This document shows, piece by piece, positions 1 through 8,134 of a stretch of 48,883 nt of DNA. Under the pieces are notes generated by a model. It was not told the origin of the DNA, did no database searches, and saw only the letters and a list, made by a program, of their open reading frames with translations. A program made the translations under genes and the position numbers. This DNA is from Oscillospiraceae bacterium. Lineage in GTDB: Bacteria > Bacillota > Clostridia > Oscillospirales > Oscillospiraceae. Location of the stretch: NCBI GenBank assembly GCA_020860205.1, contig JAJBUU010000016.1, positions 1-48,883 on the forward strand, read 5' to 3'. Each line of letters opens with the position of its first letter. Position 1 is the stretch's first letter.

Positions 1-220
1 CATCAAGGCACTGGCAGATGCGGGTTTTATCTTCCTCACTCAAAACAGGCTTTCGACCTCTTTGACTGGTGTGCAGCTCCACGCTCCCGGTCTCGCGTTT
101 CTGCTGCACCAGACGGTATACCGTTCGTTTGCTCACTGAGTATGCGTCCGCTATGAGTTGGGCATCATGGGTCTTTTCATAGCCAGCTACCAGGAGTTCC
201 CGTGCTTCGTTGTGTAACAT
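1..220 (-). CDS. IS630-family transposase, N-terminal part, runs off the window
   Basis: The reading frame starts at an ATG at 218-220 behind a good GGAGG ribosome site and runs leftward out of the window, so only about 73 residues are visible. They begin MLHNEARELLVAGYEKTHDA and contain a helix-turn-helix region (QLIADAYSVSKRTVYRLVQQ) followed by a basic RGRKP stretch. This is the DNA-binding part usual at the N-terminus of IS630/Tc1-type transposases; the catalytic DDE half would lie to the left. The element's end is visible at 271-289. Two C-terminal pieces of related transposases lie at 919-1320 and 1527-1673, but they belong to other copies. Whether this copy is intact cannot be judged. 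Confidence 0.75.
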   Translation of the reverse strand, partial: MLHNEARELLVAGYEKTHDAQLIADAYSVSKRTVYRLVQQKRETGSVELHTSQRGRKPVLSEEDKTRICQCLD

Positions 221-270
221 TTTCCTCGCCTCCTGCCTCTGTTATACACCCCCATGTCAAGTGTGCCGTG

Positions 271-289
271 TTTTTTGATTGTTGCTATA
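271..289. repeat. Terminal inverted repeat of the IS630 copy at the left edge
   Basis: The sequence TTTTTTGATTGTTGCTATA is an inverted match to the other IS630 ends in this window, which begin TATAGCAACGTTCAAAA at 902 and end AAAATTGCTATA at 1690. Its outer end is TA, the usual IS630 target. Beyond it the parB-like fragment begins, so this insertion appears to have interrupted that gene. Confidence 0.6.
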
Positions 290-617
290 AGAAATTGATA
301 GACCGACAGCTCGGCATTGCCGAGGCCAATAAGCAGGCTGAGTACGAGGACATATGTCTTTGTACCAATCCGACAGTCAAGAAGCGTCTTCTGGCCAGCG
401 ACGATTTCATAACCGCCGCCCTCACGGGGCGGACGATGGCCGGGACAAGCACACCGTAGGTTCTGACGCTTTCGGCTGTGTCCTGCATGGATTCATCGTC
501 CCGCACCTTGAACGGATGGTTTTGAAAGTCATGCAACTCGGATAAGGGTAGCTGAACGACGATCTCACTCTGCGGCGCGATTTTGCCCCGTTCATCCGGG
601 GCGGGTGATTTTGGCAT
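290..617 (-). pseudogene. ParB/Spo0J-like protein, N-terminal fragment, frameshifted and cut by IS630
   Basis: The start at 617 gives a protein with KIAPQSEIVVQLPLSELHD then NHPFKVRDDESMQDTAESV and GVLVPAIVRP, which is the N-terminal ParB nuclease/partition fold as found in ParB-like proteins of integrative elements. After IVRP the frame changes: shifting by one base in a short C run near 440 restores PREGGGYEIVAG, the next ParB motif. The sequence beyond that motif is no longer recognisable as ParB and it ends at the IS630 terminus at 289. The gene is therefore a dead remnant, probably of an old conjugative or plasmid-derived insertion. I see no partner ParA or relaxase gene in the window. 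Confidence 0.65.
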
Positions 618-833
618 ACTGGGTCCTCCTTTGAATTTTCACAGAGAACAGGAAAAGGGAGAATGTGCGCTTTGCAAGCCTGCATTCTCCCTTTGAAGCC
701 AATATGCGGTTTTTTCTGCCATTTGTCGCTGTTCTGAGAATCTGATTTTGAGAGCCATCTCGCCGCAAACCCGCATGAATACTGGACTTTTGCTTGTTTG
801 CGTTTACCTTTCCCAAACAATGCTCTTCCTTTG

Positions 834-883
834 CTTACTTTCGCCGCGCAGCGAAAGCAGGTCGCTCCCGCAGAAGCGAAACC
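834..883 (-). repeat. Copy of the interspersed palindromic hairpin repeat
   Basis: Read on the minus strand this contains GTTTCGCTTCTGCGGGAGCG followed by CTGCTTTCGCTGCGCGGCGA. These are the two hairpins seen in the elements at 20225-20418 and 42460-43175. The first stem has one C-to-T change that still pairs as G-U. No element ends are found next to it, and the rest of 618-901 holds no gene that I can support. Confidence 0.55.
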
Positions 884-918
884 TCTTGCATCCTTGCCTA
901 CTATAGCAACGTTCAAAA

Positions 919-1320
919 TTACCGGCAGTAGTTTGATGCTCGGAACCACCCCATGACATCATCCTGCGTAACCAGGGCGAGGGCATCCGCCACAGCGGCA
1001 GGCAGCGCGTCCCTTACACGAACCTTCCATTTGCGAAGACAGGCTTTCATTTTTGACCACATCTTTTCAATGGGATTCAAATCAGGACTATATGGCGGCA
1101 GGTACAGCAGCGTGATTTCATTCTGGCGCAATAGTTCCTCTACTTCTTTCACATGATGAGAACGCAGATTATCCATGACGACAATGTCGCCTTTTTTCAA
1201 AGCAGAAATCAGCACCTCCCGCAGGTAAGTTACAAAACGCTTTCCGGTAGTTCCTCCCTCGTAGGTAGTAAACACCTTTTCTCCGTTGAGTCGTATGGAT
1301 GACAATACGGTTGTCGTTTA
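919..1320 (-). pseudogene. IS630-family transposase, C-terminal catalytic half
   Basis: The frame reads TTVLSSIRLNGEKVFTTYEG, then VVMDNLRSHH and PPYSPDLNPIEKMWSKMK, ending NYCR. These are the second and third acidic blocks of the DDE catalytic core of IS630-type transposases. A stop codon (TAA) lies just upstream at about 1318-1320 and the N-terminal 200 or so residues are missing. A TTG at 1303-1305 could serve as a start, but this is more simply a truncated gene. A copy with about the same surviving part lies at 48531-48815. Confidence 0.8.
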
Positions 1321-1526
1321 AAGAATGGCTGCGATTCATTCAGGATTTTTGAGCATTTTTGTGTCCGTGAAAACGGGAAGGGCTCAGTTCTCCGGATCAC
1401 GGTCAAAGCCGCTGGCGCGTAAAATTTGTCCCCATACCCGAATTGACAGACAGACAAAACAGTCGTATCATGGAAAGAAAAAACATACCCAAATGAGACT
1501 TTCAGAAAATACAAGGAGCAAACAAA

Positions 1527-1673
1527 ATGGAAACGAAAAAGAAGTCCCTCTACGCACGCAGGTGGAAGATTCGTGTAAGGGACGCGCTGCCTGCTGCTGT
1601 TGACGCTGCTCTGGCTCAGGTTACCTGCGACGATGTTCCCGGATGGTTCCAAGCGTCAAATTATTGCCAGTAA
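1527..1673 (+). pseudogene. IS630-family transposase, last 48 codons
   Basis: The frame reads ARRWKIRVRDALPAAVDAAL and ends DDVPGWFQASNYCQ. It aligns residue for residue with the C-terminus of the copy at 919-1320 (RKWKVRVRDALPAAVADALA, ending NYCR). It lies in the opposite orientation and lacks all catalytic motifs. An ATG behind an AAGGAG at 1513-1518 opens the frame, so a short peptide could be made, but I infer a remnant. Confidence 0.7.
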
Positions 1674-1685
1674 TTTTGAAAATTG

Positions 1686-1898
1686 CTATAGAATGTTGTA
1701 GCTGTAATGCCCGGTTGCCTCAAGCCCTACTTTTATTTTGTCCTGAGGCGTAGTGCATTCCCGAATCTTATGCAGCAGGTACTGAAAGCCGTCCATTGTA
1801 TTCGGGATGGTGAATCCATTTGCCAGCACTTCCCCCTCCGAGTTGAGAATGAAGCAGTCGTGCTTGTCCTTTGCGACATCAATTCCAACAGAAACCAT
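1686..1898 (-). pseudogene. IS110-family transposase, N-terminal 70 residues
   Basis: The protein begins MVSVGIDVAKDKHDCFILNS and continues to KVGLEATGHYSYNIL. GIDVAK with its aspartate, and the EATGHY block, are the first parts of the RuvC-like DEDD domain of IS110 transposases, which are normally about 400 residues. A GGAGG site precedes the ATG. The frame ends at a TAG created where the IS630 terminus (ending 1690) is inserted. The remainder of the IS110 gene is not found on the other side of the IS630 remnant. From 1899 to 2150 I see only the probable end of this element and the tgt leader. Confidence 0.75.
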
Positions 1899-2150
1899 AG
1901 TAAAACCTCCAACGGTAAATTTGTGATGCTGTATCCACAGGACACTTTGCTTTTGTAGCCTTGTTCCACATAAACCGTCTGGCGGTATTTAACTGATCAA
2001 CAAATCTGCAAAGGGCTGTGGTTGGAACCTTTCAGAAACCATCTCGTGGTAGGAGCAACAAACCAATCCACAGCATCCTTTACAGTGTAGCACAGCCCTT
2101 GGAGAGGGGCTATAAAAACTACTACTCTATAATACAAGGACGCAACGACG

Positions 2151-3281
2151 ATGTTTCGATTGCTGAAAGAGGAAGGACACGCGCGGCGGGGGGAATTTTC
2201 CACGCCGCACGGCGTAATACAGACCCCTGTGTTCATGAACGTGGGAACGCAGGCGGCGATCAAGGGCGCGCTCAGCGCACAGGATCTGGAGCAGCTTGGC
2301 TGTCAGGTGGAGCTGAGCAATACCTATCATCTCCATGTACGTCCCGGTGACCGGCTGATTCGGGAGATGGGCGGTCTGCACCGCTTTATGACATGGAGCG
2401 GCCCGATTTTGACAGACAGCGGCGGGTTTCAGGTGTTTTCACTTGCGGTCCTGCGCAAAATCCGGGAGGAAGGTGTTTCGTTCCATTCCCATGTGGACGG
2501 CGCAAAAATCTTTATGGGGCCGGAGGAGAGTATGCGCATCCAGTCCAATCTGGGCAGCGACATTGCGATGGCCTTTGACGAGTGCGTCAAGATCCCCTCG
2601 CCGTATGACTATGTGAAAGAGTCCTGCGCGCGCACCACGCGCTGGCTGCGGCGCTGCAAGGCGGCGCTGGCGGAATACAACGCGGAGCCGGATGCAGTGA
2701 ACCCCGGACAGGTGCTGTTTGGCATCAACCAGGGCGCGGTGTTCCACGACATCCGCGTAGCGCATATGCAGGAGATCGCCGCGCTGGATCTGGCCGGTTA
2801 CGCCATCGGCGGGCTGGCGGTCGGGGAAACACATCAGGAGATGTATGACACCATCGAGGCGGTGGAGGTGCATATGCCACGGGAGAAGCCCCGCTATCTG
2901 ATGGGCGTCGGCACCCCCGGCAACATCATCGAGGGCGTCCATCGAGGCATCGACTTCTTTGACTGCGTAATGCCCTCCCGCAACGGGCGGCACGGTCACC
3001 TGTTCACATGGGGCGGCGTGATGAACCTGAATAACCAGCGCTATGCCCGCGACGGCTCTCCCATCGACCCGGACTGCGACTGCCCCGTCTGCCGCCGCTA
3101 TTCCCGCGCCTATATCCGTCATCTGCTCAAGGCGCAGGAGCCGCTGGCTCTGCGTCTGATGGTGGCGCATAACCTCTATTTCTATAATACCCTGATGCAG
3201 CGCATCCGCGACGCGCTGGATGCGGGGACGTTTGCGGCGTTCCGCCGCGATTACAGCGAGCGCCTGTCAACGCGGATATGA
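2151..3281 (+). CDS. tgt: Queuine/preQ1 tRNA-guanine transglycosylase
   Basis: This enzyme swaps guanine-34 for preQ1 in the wobble position of tRNAs with GUN anticodons, in the cytoplasm. The 376 residues match the usual bacterial length. Visible motifs are DSGGFQVFSL with Asp89 (general acid/base), FDCVMPSRNGRHG with the nucleophile Asp271, and the zinc site made by Cys309, Cys311, Cys314 and His340 (CDCPVC and VAHN). The ATG follows AAGGA by about eight bases. No other queuosine genes are in the window. The gene is alone on the plus strand; a promoter for the thiolase begins 84 bp downstream. Confidence 0.97.
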   Translation: MFRLLKEEGHARRGEFSTPHGVIQTPVFMNVGTQAAIKGALSAQDLEQLGCQVELSNTYHLHVRPGDRLIREMGGLHRFMTWSGPILTDSGGFQVFSLAVLRKIREEGVSFHSHVDGAKIFMGPEESMRIQSNLGSDIAMAFDECVKIPSPYDYVKESCARTTRWLRRCKAALAEYNAEPDAVNPGQVLFGINQGAVFHDIRVAHMQEIAALDLAGYAIGGLAVGETHQEMYDTIEAVEVHMPREKPRYLMGVGTPGNIIEGVHRGIDFFDCVMPSRNGRHGHLFTWGGVMNLNNQRYARDGSPIDPDCDCPVCRRYSRAYIRHLLKAQEPLALRLMVAHNLYFYNTLMQRIRDALDAGTFAAFRRDYSERLSTRI

Positions 3282-3364
3282 GCCGCGCCGCACTGAAATG
3301 GCGGCAAAACTGAGCGCCGATGCTCCGAAAAATGAGAAATTTGCGTTTTTTTCCCTGTTGACGC

Positions 3365-3393
3365 TTGATTTTTTCCCGCAATGGGGTTATACT
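3365..3393 (+). promoter_or_regulatory. Likely sigma-A promoter of the thiolase gene
   Basis: TTGATT (3365-3370) and TATACT (3388-3393) are separated by 17 bp and lie 58 bp upstream of the thiolase start. Confidence 0.5.
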
Positions 3394-3451
3394 TGGGCTT
3401 GCCCAAATAATAATTTTGCCCGAAAATCGGGCGTTTGGAGGTAACAAGCTT

Positions 3452-4711
3452 ATGAAAGACGTATATCTGGTAAACTGCTGCCGCACTGCAGTCGGTTCCT
3501 TTGGCGGTTCGCTGAAGGATATTCCCGCGGCAGACCTTGGCGCGATCGTCGTCAAGGAGGTTCTGAACCGCGCCGGCGTGAAGCCGGAGCAGGTGGATGA
3601 ACTGATGTTCGGCTGCATTCTGACCGCTGCGCAGGGTCAGAACGTGGCGCGTCAGGTCGGCGTAAAGGCCGGACTGCCCTACGATGTCCCCGCTTACACG
3701 GTCGGCATGGTCTGCGGCTCCGGCATGAAGTCGGTCATCGAGGGCGCGCGCGCCATCCGCGCTGAGGACGCGGAGATCGTTGTCTGCGGCGGCACGGAGA
3801 ATATGTCTGCTGCACCGTATGCGCTTCCGGCGGAGCGCTGGGGCGCCCGCATGGGCGACAAGAAGGTCGTTGACACCATGATCAAGGACGGCCTTTGGGA
3901 CGCTTACAACAACTACCACATGGGCACCACTGCGGAGAACATCTGCGACGTGTGGGGCATCACCCGTCAGGAGCTGGACGAGTTCGGCCTGAATTCCCAG
4001 CTCAAGACCGAAGCCGCACAGGCTGCAGGCAAGTTTGACGACGAGATCGTCCCCGTGATGGTCAAGGTCAAAAAGCAGCAGGTTGAGTTCAAAAAGGACG
4101 AGTTCCCGCGCGCAGGCTCCTCTATGGAGGGGATGCAGAAGCTGCGCGGCGCGTTCCCCTGCGGCCCGGAGGGCGTTGAGGACGAGATCGTCCACACCTT
4201 CCAGCCCAGCGAGGTGCATGAGGCCGACGCAAAGGCGCACGTACAGCGCGTTACTGCCGGCAACGCCTCCGGCATCAACGACGGCGCTGCCGCAATCGTG
4301 CTGGCCTCCGGCGAGGCTGTAAAAAAGTATGGCCTGAAGCCGATGGCCAAGCTGGTTTCCTGGGGCCAGGGCGGCGTCGATCCGAAAATCATGGGCGTGG
4401 GTCCGGTTCCTGCCTCCCGTCAGGCGATGGAGAAGGCCGGTATCACCGTGGACGATCTGGATCTCATCGAGGCAAACGAGGCGTTTGCGGCACAGTCCAT
4501 CGCGGTTGCACGCGAGCTGCATTTTGACATGAGCAAGGTCAACGTCAACGGCGGCGCGATCTCCATCGGTCACCCTGTCGGCGCTTCCGGCGCGCGCATC
4601 ATCGTCACGCTGATTCACGAGATGCTCAAGCGCGAGGACGCCAGGAAGGGTCTGGCTACGCTCTGCATCGGCGGCGGCATGGGTGTCGCCACCATCTGGG
4701 AAAAGTGCTGA
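3452..4711 (+). CDS. Acetyl-CoA C-acetyltransferase (thiolase), with an internal insertion
   Basis: Thiolase joins two acetyl-CoA to acetoacetyl-CoA, the first step toward butyrate, or works in reverse. The start is the ATG at 3452 behind TTTGGAGG; an in-frame ATG at 3365 lies inside the promoter and is rejected. Catalytic residues are visible: Cys88 in GMVCGSGMKS, His374 in GHPVGASGAR and Cys405 in CIGGGMG. The protein has 419 residues against about 392 usually. The extra length sits at about residues 234-268, between KLRGAF and VTAGNASGIN, and is rich in Glu and Asp. The CoA-transferase pair follows 256 bp downstream, so the enzymes probably work together on acetoacetyl-CoA. A second thiolase is at 38568-39785. 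Confidence 0.93.
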   Translation: MKDVYLVNCCRTAVGSFGGSLKDIPAADLGAIVVKEVLNRAGVKPEQVDELMFGCILTAAQGQNVARQVGVKAGLPYDVPAYTVGMVCGSGMKSVIEGARAIRAEDAEIVVCGGTENMSAAPYALPAERWGARMGDKKVVDTMIKDGLWDAYNNYHMGTTAENICDVWGITRQELDEFGLNSQLKTEAAQAAGKFDDEIVPVMVKVKKQQVEFKKDEFPRAGSSMEGMQKLRGAFPCGPEGVEDEIVHTFQPSEVHEADAKAHVQRVTAGNASGINDGAAAIVLASGEAVKKYGLKPMAKLVSWGQGGVDPKIMGVGPVPASRQAMEKAGITVDDLDLIEANEAFAAQSIAVARELHFDMSKVNVNGGAISIGHPVGASGARIIVTLIHEMLKREDARKGLATLCIGGGMGVATIWEKC

Positions 4712-4726
4712 TTTTTTCAGGCGGCG

Positions 4727-4901
4727 CCGCATAAAACGGCAGGCGGGGCTGGCGGAAAATTTCATGTCAGAAAACGGCGCAAAAGCGCAGGAACGGGCGC
4801 GCCGCGCGGGCAATACCCTGTGTATTTCAAGCTTTTGCAGCGCAGTCCTGACAGAAAACAGCCGTCAGCCGCCGCAGACGCATTTGTGCGGTGCTGCCTG
4901 A
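4727..4901. repeat. Intergenic repeat with GGCGGCGCCGCAT / TGCGGTGCTGCC ends
   Basis: The gap between the thiolase and CoA-transferase genes starts GGCGGCGCCGCATAAAACGG and ends with ACAGCCGTCAG, CCGCCGCAGACGC and TGTGCGGTGCTGCC. The same blocks recur at 44114-44194, and partly at 35915-35957, 36256-36306, 42480-42500 and 20380-20400. No gene is evident in it. Confidence 0.45.
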
Positions 4902-4967
4902 ATACGGGGCGGGCAGCGTCTGCCCCGCGCAATTCAAATTTGAACAATTTGGAGGTTTTCAGGAAAA

Positions 4968-5651
4968 ATGCCAAAATTTGTTTCTATCGAGGAAGCGGCC
5001 AAGCTGATTCCGGACGGCGCAACCGTGATGTTCGGCGGCTTCATGGGCTGCGGCAGCGCGCATAAGCTCATCGACGCGCTCTCCAAGAGCGGCGTGAAGG
5101 ACCTGACCGTCATTGCAAACGACGCATCCATGCCCGGCGGCCCGCTCGGTGAGGAATACTATGCACTCGCCAAGCTGGTACACAACAAGCAGATCAAGAA
5201 GCTGATCGCTACGCACGTCGGTCTGAACCCGGAGGTTGCCACCCAGAACATGGTGGACGGCACGCTGGAGGTTGTCCTGATCCCGCAGGGCTCTATGGCG
5301 GAGATGATTCGCGCGGGCGGCGGCGGACTCGGCGGCGTGCTGACCCCGACCGGCGTCGGTACCATCGTGGAGGAGAATCCCTATTGCCTCGGCAAGCAGA
5401 CCATCAATGGTCGCGACTACCTGCTGATGGCGCCGCTCCATGCGGATTTCGCCGTGATTGCGGGCGCGAAGATCGACAAGAACGGCAACGTCTGGTACAA
5501 GGGCGACACCAGCAACTTCAACATCGTCATGGCGACCGCCGCAGATACGGTCATCGCGGAGGCGGAGGAAATCGTGGAGCAGATTACGCCTGAGGATGTA
5601 TGCACCTCCGGCGTGTTTGTGGACTATGTTGTCGAGGGAGGTAAATACTAA
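4968..5651 (+). CDS. ctfA: Acetate/butyrate-acetoacetate CoA-transferase, subunit A
   Basis: This is the alpha subunit of a family I CoA-transferase that moves CoA between acetoacetyl-CoA (or butyryl-CoA) and acetate. It begins MPKFVSIEEAAKLIPDGATV, shows the GGFMGCG glycine loop at residues 24-30 and the family motif GGGGLGGVLTPTGVGT near residue 120; 227 residues is normal. The ATG follows TTTGGAGG. The stop codon overlaps the start of subunit B by one base, so the two are translationally coupled. A role in acetoacetate or butyrate metabolism is inferred from the upstream thiolase; related 3-oxoacid CoA-transferases cannot be excluded from sequence alone. Confidence 0.9.
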   Translation: MPKFVSIEEAAKLIPDGATVMFGGFMGCGSAHKLIDALSKSGVKDLTVIANDASMPGGPLGEEYYALAKLVHNKQIKKLIATHVGLNPEVATQNMVDGTLEVVLIPQGSMAEMIRAGGGGLGGVLTPTGVGTIVEENPYCLGKQTINGRDYLLMAPLHADFAVIAGAKIDKNGNVWYKGDTSNFNIVMATAADTVIAEAEEIVEQITPEDVCTSGVFVDYVVEGGKY

Positions 5652-6307
5652 TGGAAAAGTCTGAAATCAAGGGCTTTATCGCCAAGCGCGTTGCAAAAGA
5701 GCTGAAGGATGGCGACGTTGTCAATCTGGGCATCGGTTTGCCGACGCTGGTTCCGAAGTATCTCTCTCCGGACATCCATGTCACGCTGCAGAGCGAGAAC
5801 GGCATCATCGGCACCGGAACGGTGTCGGACGAGAACCGCGACCCTGTCCATGTGGTGGACGCGGGCGGCTCCCCGTCTGCGGTCAGCAATGCGGGCTGCT
5901 TCATTGATTCCGCAACCTCTTTCGGTCTGATCCGCGGCGGTCATGTGGACGCCACCATTCTGGGCGGTCTGGAAGTGGACGAGGAAGGCTCCCTCTCCAA
6001 CTGGATCATCCCCGGCAAGAAGATGCCCGGCATGGGCGGCGCGATGGATCTGCTGGTTGGCGCGAAGAACGTCATCGTTGCAATGGAGCACACCGCAAAG
6101 GGCAATCCGAAAATCCTGAAAAAGTGCAAGCTGCCTTACACCGCTGTCAAGTGCATCACCAAGATCATCACGGAGATGGGCGTGATGGAGGTCACGGATA
6201 AGGGACTGCTGCTGACCGAGTACAACCCGGAGTTCACCGTTGAGCAGATTCAGGCCGCTACCGAAGCGACCCTGATCATCAGCCCCGACCTGAAGAGCAT
6301 GATTTGA
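5651..6307 (+). CDS. ctfB: Acetate/butyrate-acetoacetate CoA-transferase, subunit B
   Basis: This is the catalytic beta subunit. Glu49 in QSENGIIG is the residue that forms the glutamyl-CoA thioester in this family, and NLGIGLPTLVP near residue 25 and GGAMDLLVGAKNVIV near residue 130 are further family blocks. It has 218 residues, the usual size. It begins on the last base of subunit A's stop codon and sits behind a GGGAGG inside the end of ctfA. A long perfect hairpin follows at 6339. Confidence 0.9.
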   Translation: MEKSEIKGFIAKRVAKELKDGDVVNLGIGLPTLVPKYLSPDIHVTLQSENGIIGTGTVSDENRDPVHVVDAGGSPSAVSNAGCFIDSATSFGLIRGGHVDATILGGLEVDEEGSLSNWIIPGKKMPGMGGAMDLLVGAKNVIVAMEHTAKGNPKILKKCKLPYTAVKCITKIITEMGVMEVTDKGLLLTEYNPEFTVEQIQAATEATLIISPDLKSMI

Positions 6308-6338
6308 GCAGGGAGACTCCCCTTGCAGGCATAAATAT

Positions 6339-6373
6339 TTGGAGCGGAACCTTCAAAAAAGGTTCCGCTCCAA
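6339..6373. terminator. Perfect hairpin between convergent genes
   Basis: TTGGAGCGGAACCTT pairs perfectly with AAGGTTCCGCTCCAA over a five-base loop. The T run after it is poor on both strands, so termination is likely but not textbook. It would serve ctfAB and perhaps the convergent lipoprotein gene. The 180 bp from here to 6554 hold nothing else that I can support. Confidence 0.55.
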
Positions 6374-6553
6374 ACTGCATTTTGGGAGATTTTTCCCCAA
6401 ACAGGCTCCGTCGCCGGAGCCGACACAGCACGTCCCTGCAAGAGGGCGCGCCACAGCAACAGACAAAACGATGCGCGACGCTTCCCGTTTGGTGCGCCGC
6501 GCAATGTTTTTCGGCAGGCTCACAGCCGTCGAATGGTATCGCGGGAAAGTGGT

Positions 6554-7795
6554 TCAGCTTTCGGCTGTTTCCGCCGCGTCGTCTGTCTCCGCCGCATCAG
6601 CTTCCGCCGTATCAGTATCAGTCGTCTCCGCTGCGGGGAAAAGCGCGGCGAGGTCAAGCGTTTCTATCCCGTCCGCATACTCCACTGTCAGCGCGGTGAA
6701 CCATTCGTACATCATATTTTCAAACAGGCCGTTCACCGCAAGGTCGCGCAGGGTATAGGCATTATAGCTGGAATCATAGTCAACCACATCGTCCGGGTCC
6801 ATCGCGGGACGATAGAGAATATGGTAGCCATAGGAGGACGTAACCAAATCGGAGACTTCCCCCACCTCCAGCGCGGCGGCAGCCTCATAAAATTCGTCCA
6901 CCATTTCGCCCTCCTGGAAATAGTAGCCATCCGGGTAATAAAGCAGCCCGGTGTCCTCACTCTGCTCCTGCATCAGCGCGTCAAAGCTGGCCTCCAGTTC
7001 ATCGGCGGAGACGGCTTGCAGCAGCGCAAGCGTCGCCTCCGCGTTGGCCTTCTTCTCCGCGATCTCCTCGTCCGACAGCGCGTCGCCATTATCGTCCACC
7101 GTCTTAAAGAGAATGTGCTTGGCATTGAGATAGCCCTGATCCTCCGCATAAGAGACGACGTCCGCGTCGGGAAGGTTCGCGCCGTTCTCGCCATAATAGT
7201 AGTTCAGGAGCGCGCTGTAGTAAGCGGAGCCTTCCGCCTGAAAGCGACAAAATTCCTCTGAACCCAAGTCCGCGAACAGCGCGTCCAAATCGCCCGCATA
7301 ATAGAGGTCCGCATAATAGGCAAATTCCTCGTCGATGCCCGCAAGCGTGTCCTCGTCAAGCGTAAGACCCAGCTCGTCGGCTTTGGCAAAAAGCATTGCA
7401 ATGGAGGACAGCGAACCGTTGACGCTCTCCCGCACATAGTCCGCATAGGTGTAGCCCTCCATCAGCTCCTCCGAGAGGTCGCTGACCGCGTAATAATAGG
7501 TCAGCTCATAGATATACTGCCGCAGCGCATGATAATAAATATCCCATGTGAGCGCTTTGCCGTTTACGGTCATTATCTCGGCATCCATCGGATATGCATC
7601 CGCTGCGGAGTCCAAATCCAGCGTTGCGGCGACAGATTCGGTTTCCATCGGGGCTTCCGTTTCGGATCCCGCATCCGCGGCGCTTTCGGTTTCGGTCGGT
7701 TCTGTTGTTTCCGCATTCTCCGCGCTGCCGCAGCCGGACAGCGTGCAGAGCAGCAAAAGCAGCGCAAGCAGCAGAGACAGGTTCTTTTTCATCAT
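6554..7795 (-). CDS. Parvulin-type peptidyl-prolyl isomerase lipoprotein (PrsA-like)
   Basis: The 413-residue protein begins MMKKNLSLLLALLLLLCTLS with a lipobox ending in Cys22 (LSGC), so it should be anchored outside the cytoplasmic membrane. After an acidic Thr/Glu linker comes a SurA/PrsA-like helical part, and NAKHILFKTV at about residue 229 starts the PpiC (parvulin) domain, ending with SSYGYHILYR. The job would be folding of secreted proteins. The C-terminal 30 residues are a low-complexity Ala/Glu/Asp/Thr tail. AAAGGAG lies before ATGATG, so 7795 or 7792 could start. It is a single gene with its own promoter, convergent with ctfB. Confidence 0.85.
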   Translation of the reverse strand: MMKKNLSLLLALLLLLCTLSGCGSAENAETTEPTETESAADAGSETEAPMETESVAATLDLDSAADAYPMDAEIMTVNGKALTWDIYYHALRQYIYELTYYYAVSDLSEELMEGYTYADYVRESVNGSLSSIAMLFAKADELGLTLDEDTLAGIDEEFAYYADLYYAGDLDALFADLGSEEFCRFQAEGSAYYSALLNYYYGENGANLPDADVVSYAEDQGYLNAKHILFKTVDDNGDALSDEEIAEKKANAEATLALLQAVSADELEASFDALMQEQSEDTGLLYYPDGYYFQEGEMVDEFYEAAAALEVGEVSDLVTSSYGYHILYRPAMDPDDVVDYDSSYNAYTLRDLAVNGLFENMMYEWFTALTVEYADGIETLDLAALFPAAETTDTDTAEADAAETDDAAETAES

Positions 7796-7917
7796 GATTC
7801 TCCTTTGTAGGTTTGGGGTACGGCATCGCGGCGCGCATTGGGCAGCGCGGTGCGCGGAAAAGCGCAGCCGGGCGTGTCGGGGCGGCGGTGCCCTGACCGG
7901 AGAACGGTCTGCGCATC

Positions 7918-7946
7918 ATTGTAACACGCGATGCCGGGAAATACAA
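7918..7946 (-). promoter_or_regulatory. Likely promoter of the parvulin lipoprotein gene
   Basis: On the minus strand TTGTAT (7941-7946) and TACAAT (7918-7923) are 17 bp apart, about 120 bp upstream of the start. The rest of 7796-8134 holds this promoter, the leader and the terminator at 8035-8083. Confidence 0.45.
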
Positions 7947-8034
7947 GTCCGGGAAATCCGTTTTTTGCGCTTTGGCGCAATTTCCGCTCCCGCCGCACGG
8001 TCATCTGGCGGCGGCGCGGCATTTTTATGCGCGC

Positions 8035-8083
8035 AAAACACAGGCCGGACAAACCCGCTGCGGGTTTGTCCGGCCTGTGTTTT
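8035..8083 (-). terminator. Rho-independent terminator after the NhaC-type gene
   Basis: A perfect 23-bp stem with a 3-base loop (core CAGGCCGGACAAACCCG) is flanked by A and T runs on both sides. It lies 52 bp past the NhaC-type stop and may work in both directions. Confidence 0.85.
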
Positions 8084-8134
8084 TGGACGGGGACACGGCG
8101 CAGTTGTTTCCCGCGCCGGTTCCTGACAGGGAAA

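Larger units (their letters stand above)
902..1690. mobile_element. Mirror-image remnant made of two IS630 3' ends
   Basis: Both outer ends are the same 3' end of an IS630-type element, in opposite orientation: TATAGCAACGTTCAAAA at 902 and TTTTGAAAATTGCTATA ending at 1690. The left arm carries the C-terminal half of a transposase on the minus strand (919-1320). The right arm carries the last 48 codons of a related transposase on the plus strand (1527-1673). About 200 bp between the arms (1321-1526) match neither. The right end sits inside an IS110 transposase gene at a TA. It may have arisen by deletion between two inverted copies. Confidence 0.55.

Noticed and set aside
290-617. Functional ParB partition protein or active plasmid locus
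   Set aside because: The frame is shifted after IVRP and cut by an IS, and no parA, rep or relaxase gene is nearby.
3251-4813. Long minus-strand open frame (520 codons)
   Set aside because: It lies opposite the thiolase, which has all catalytic residues, so this frame is a shadow.
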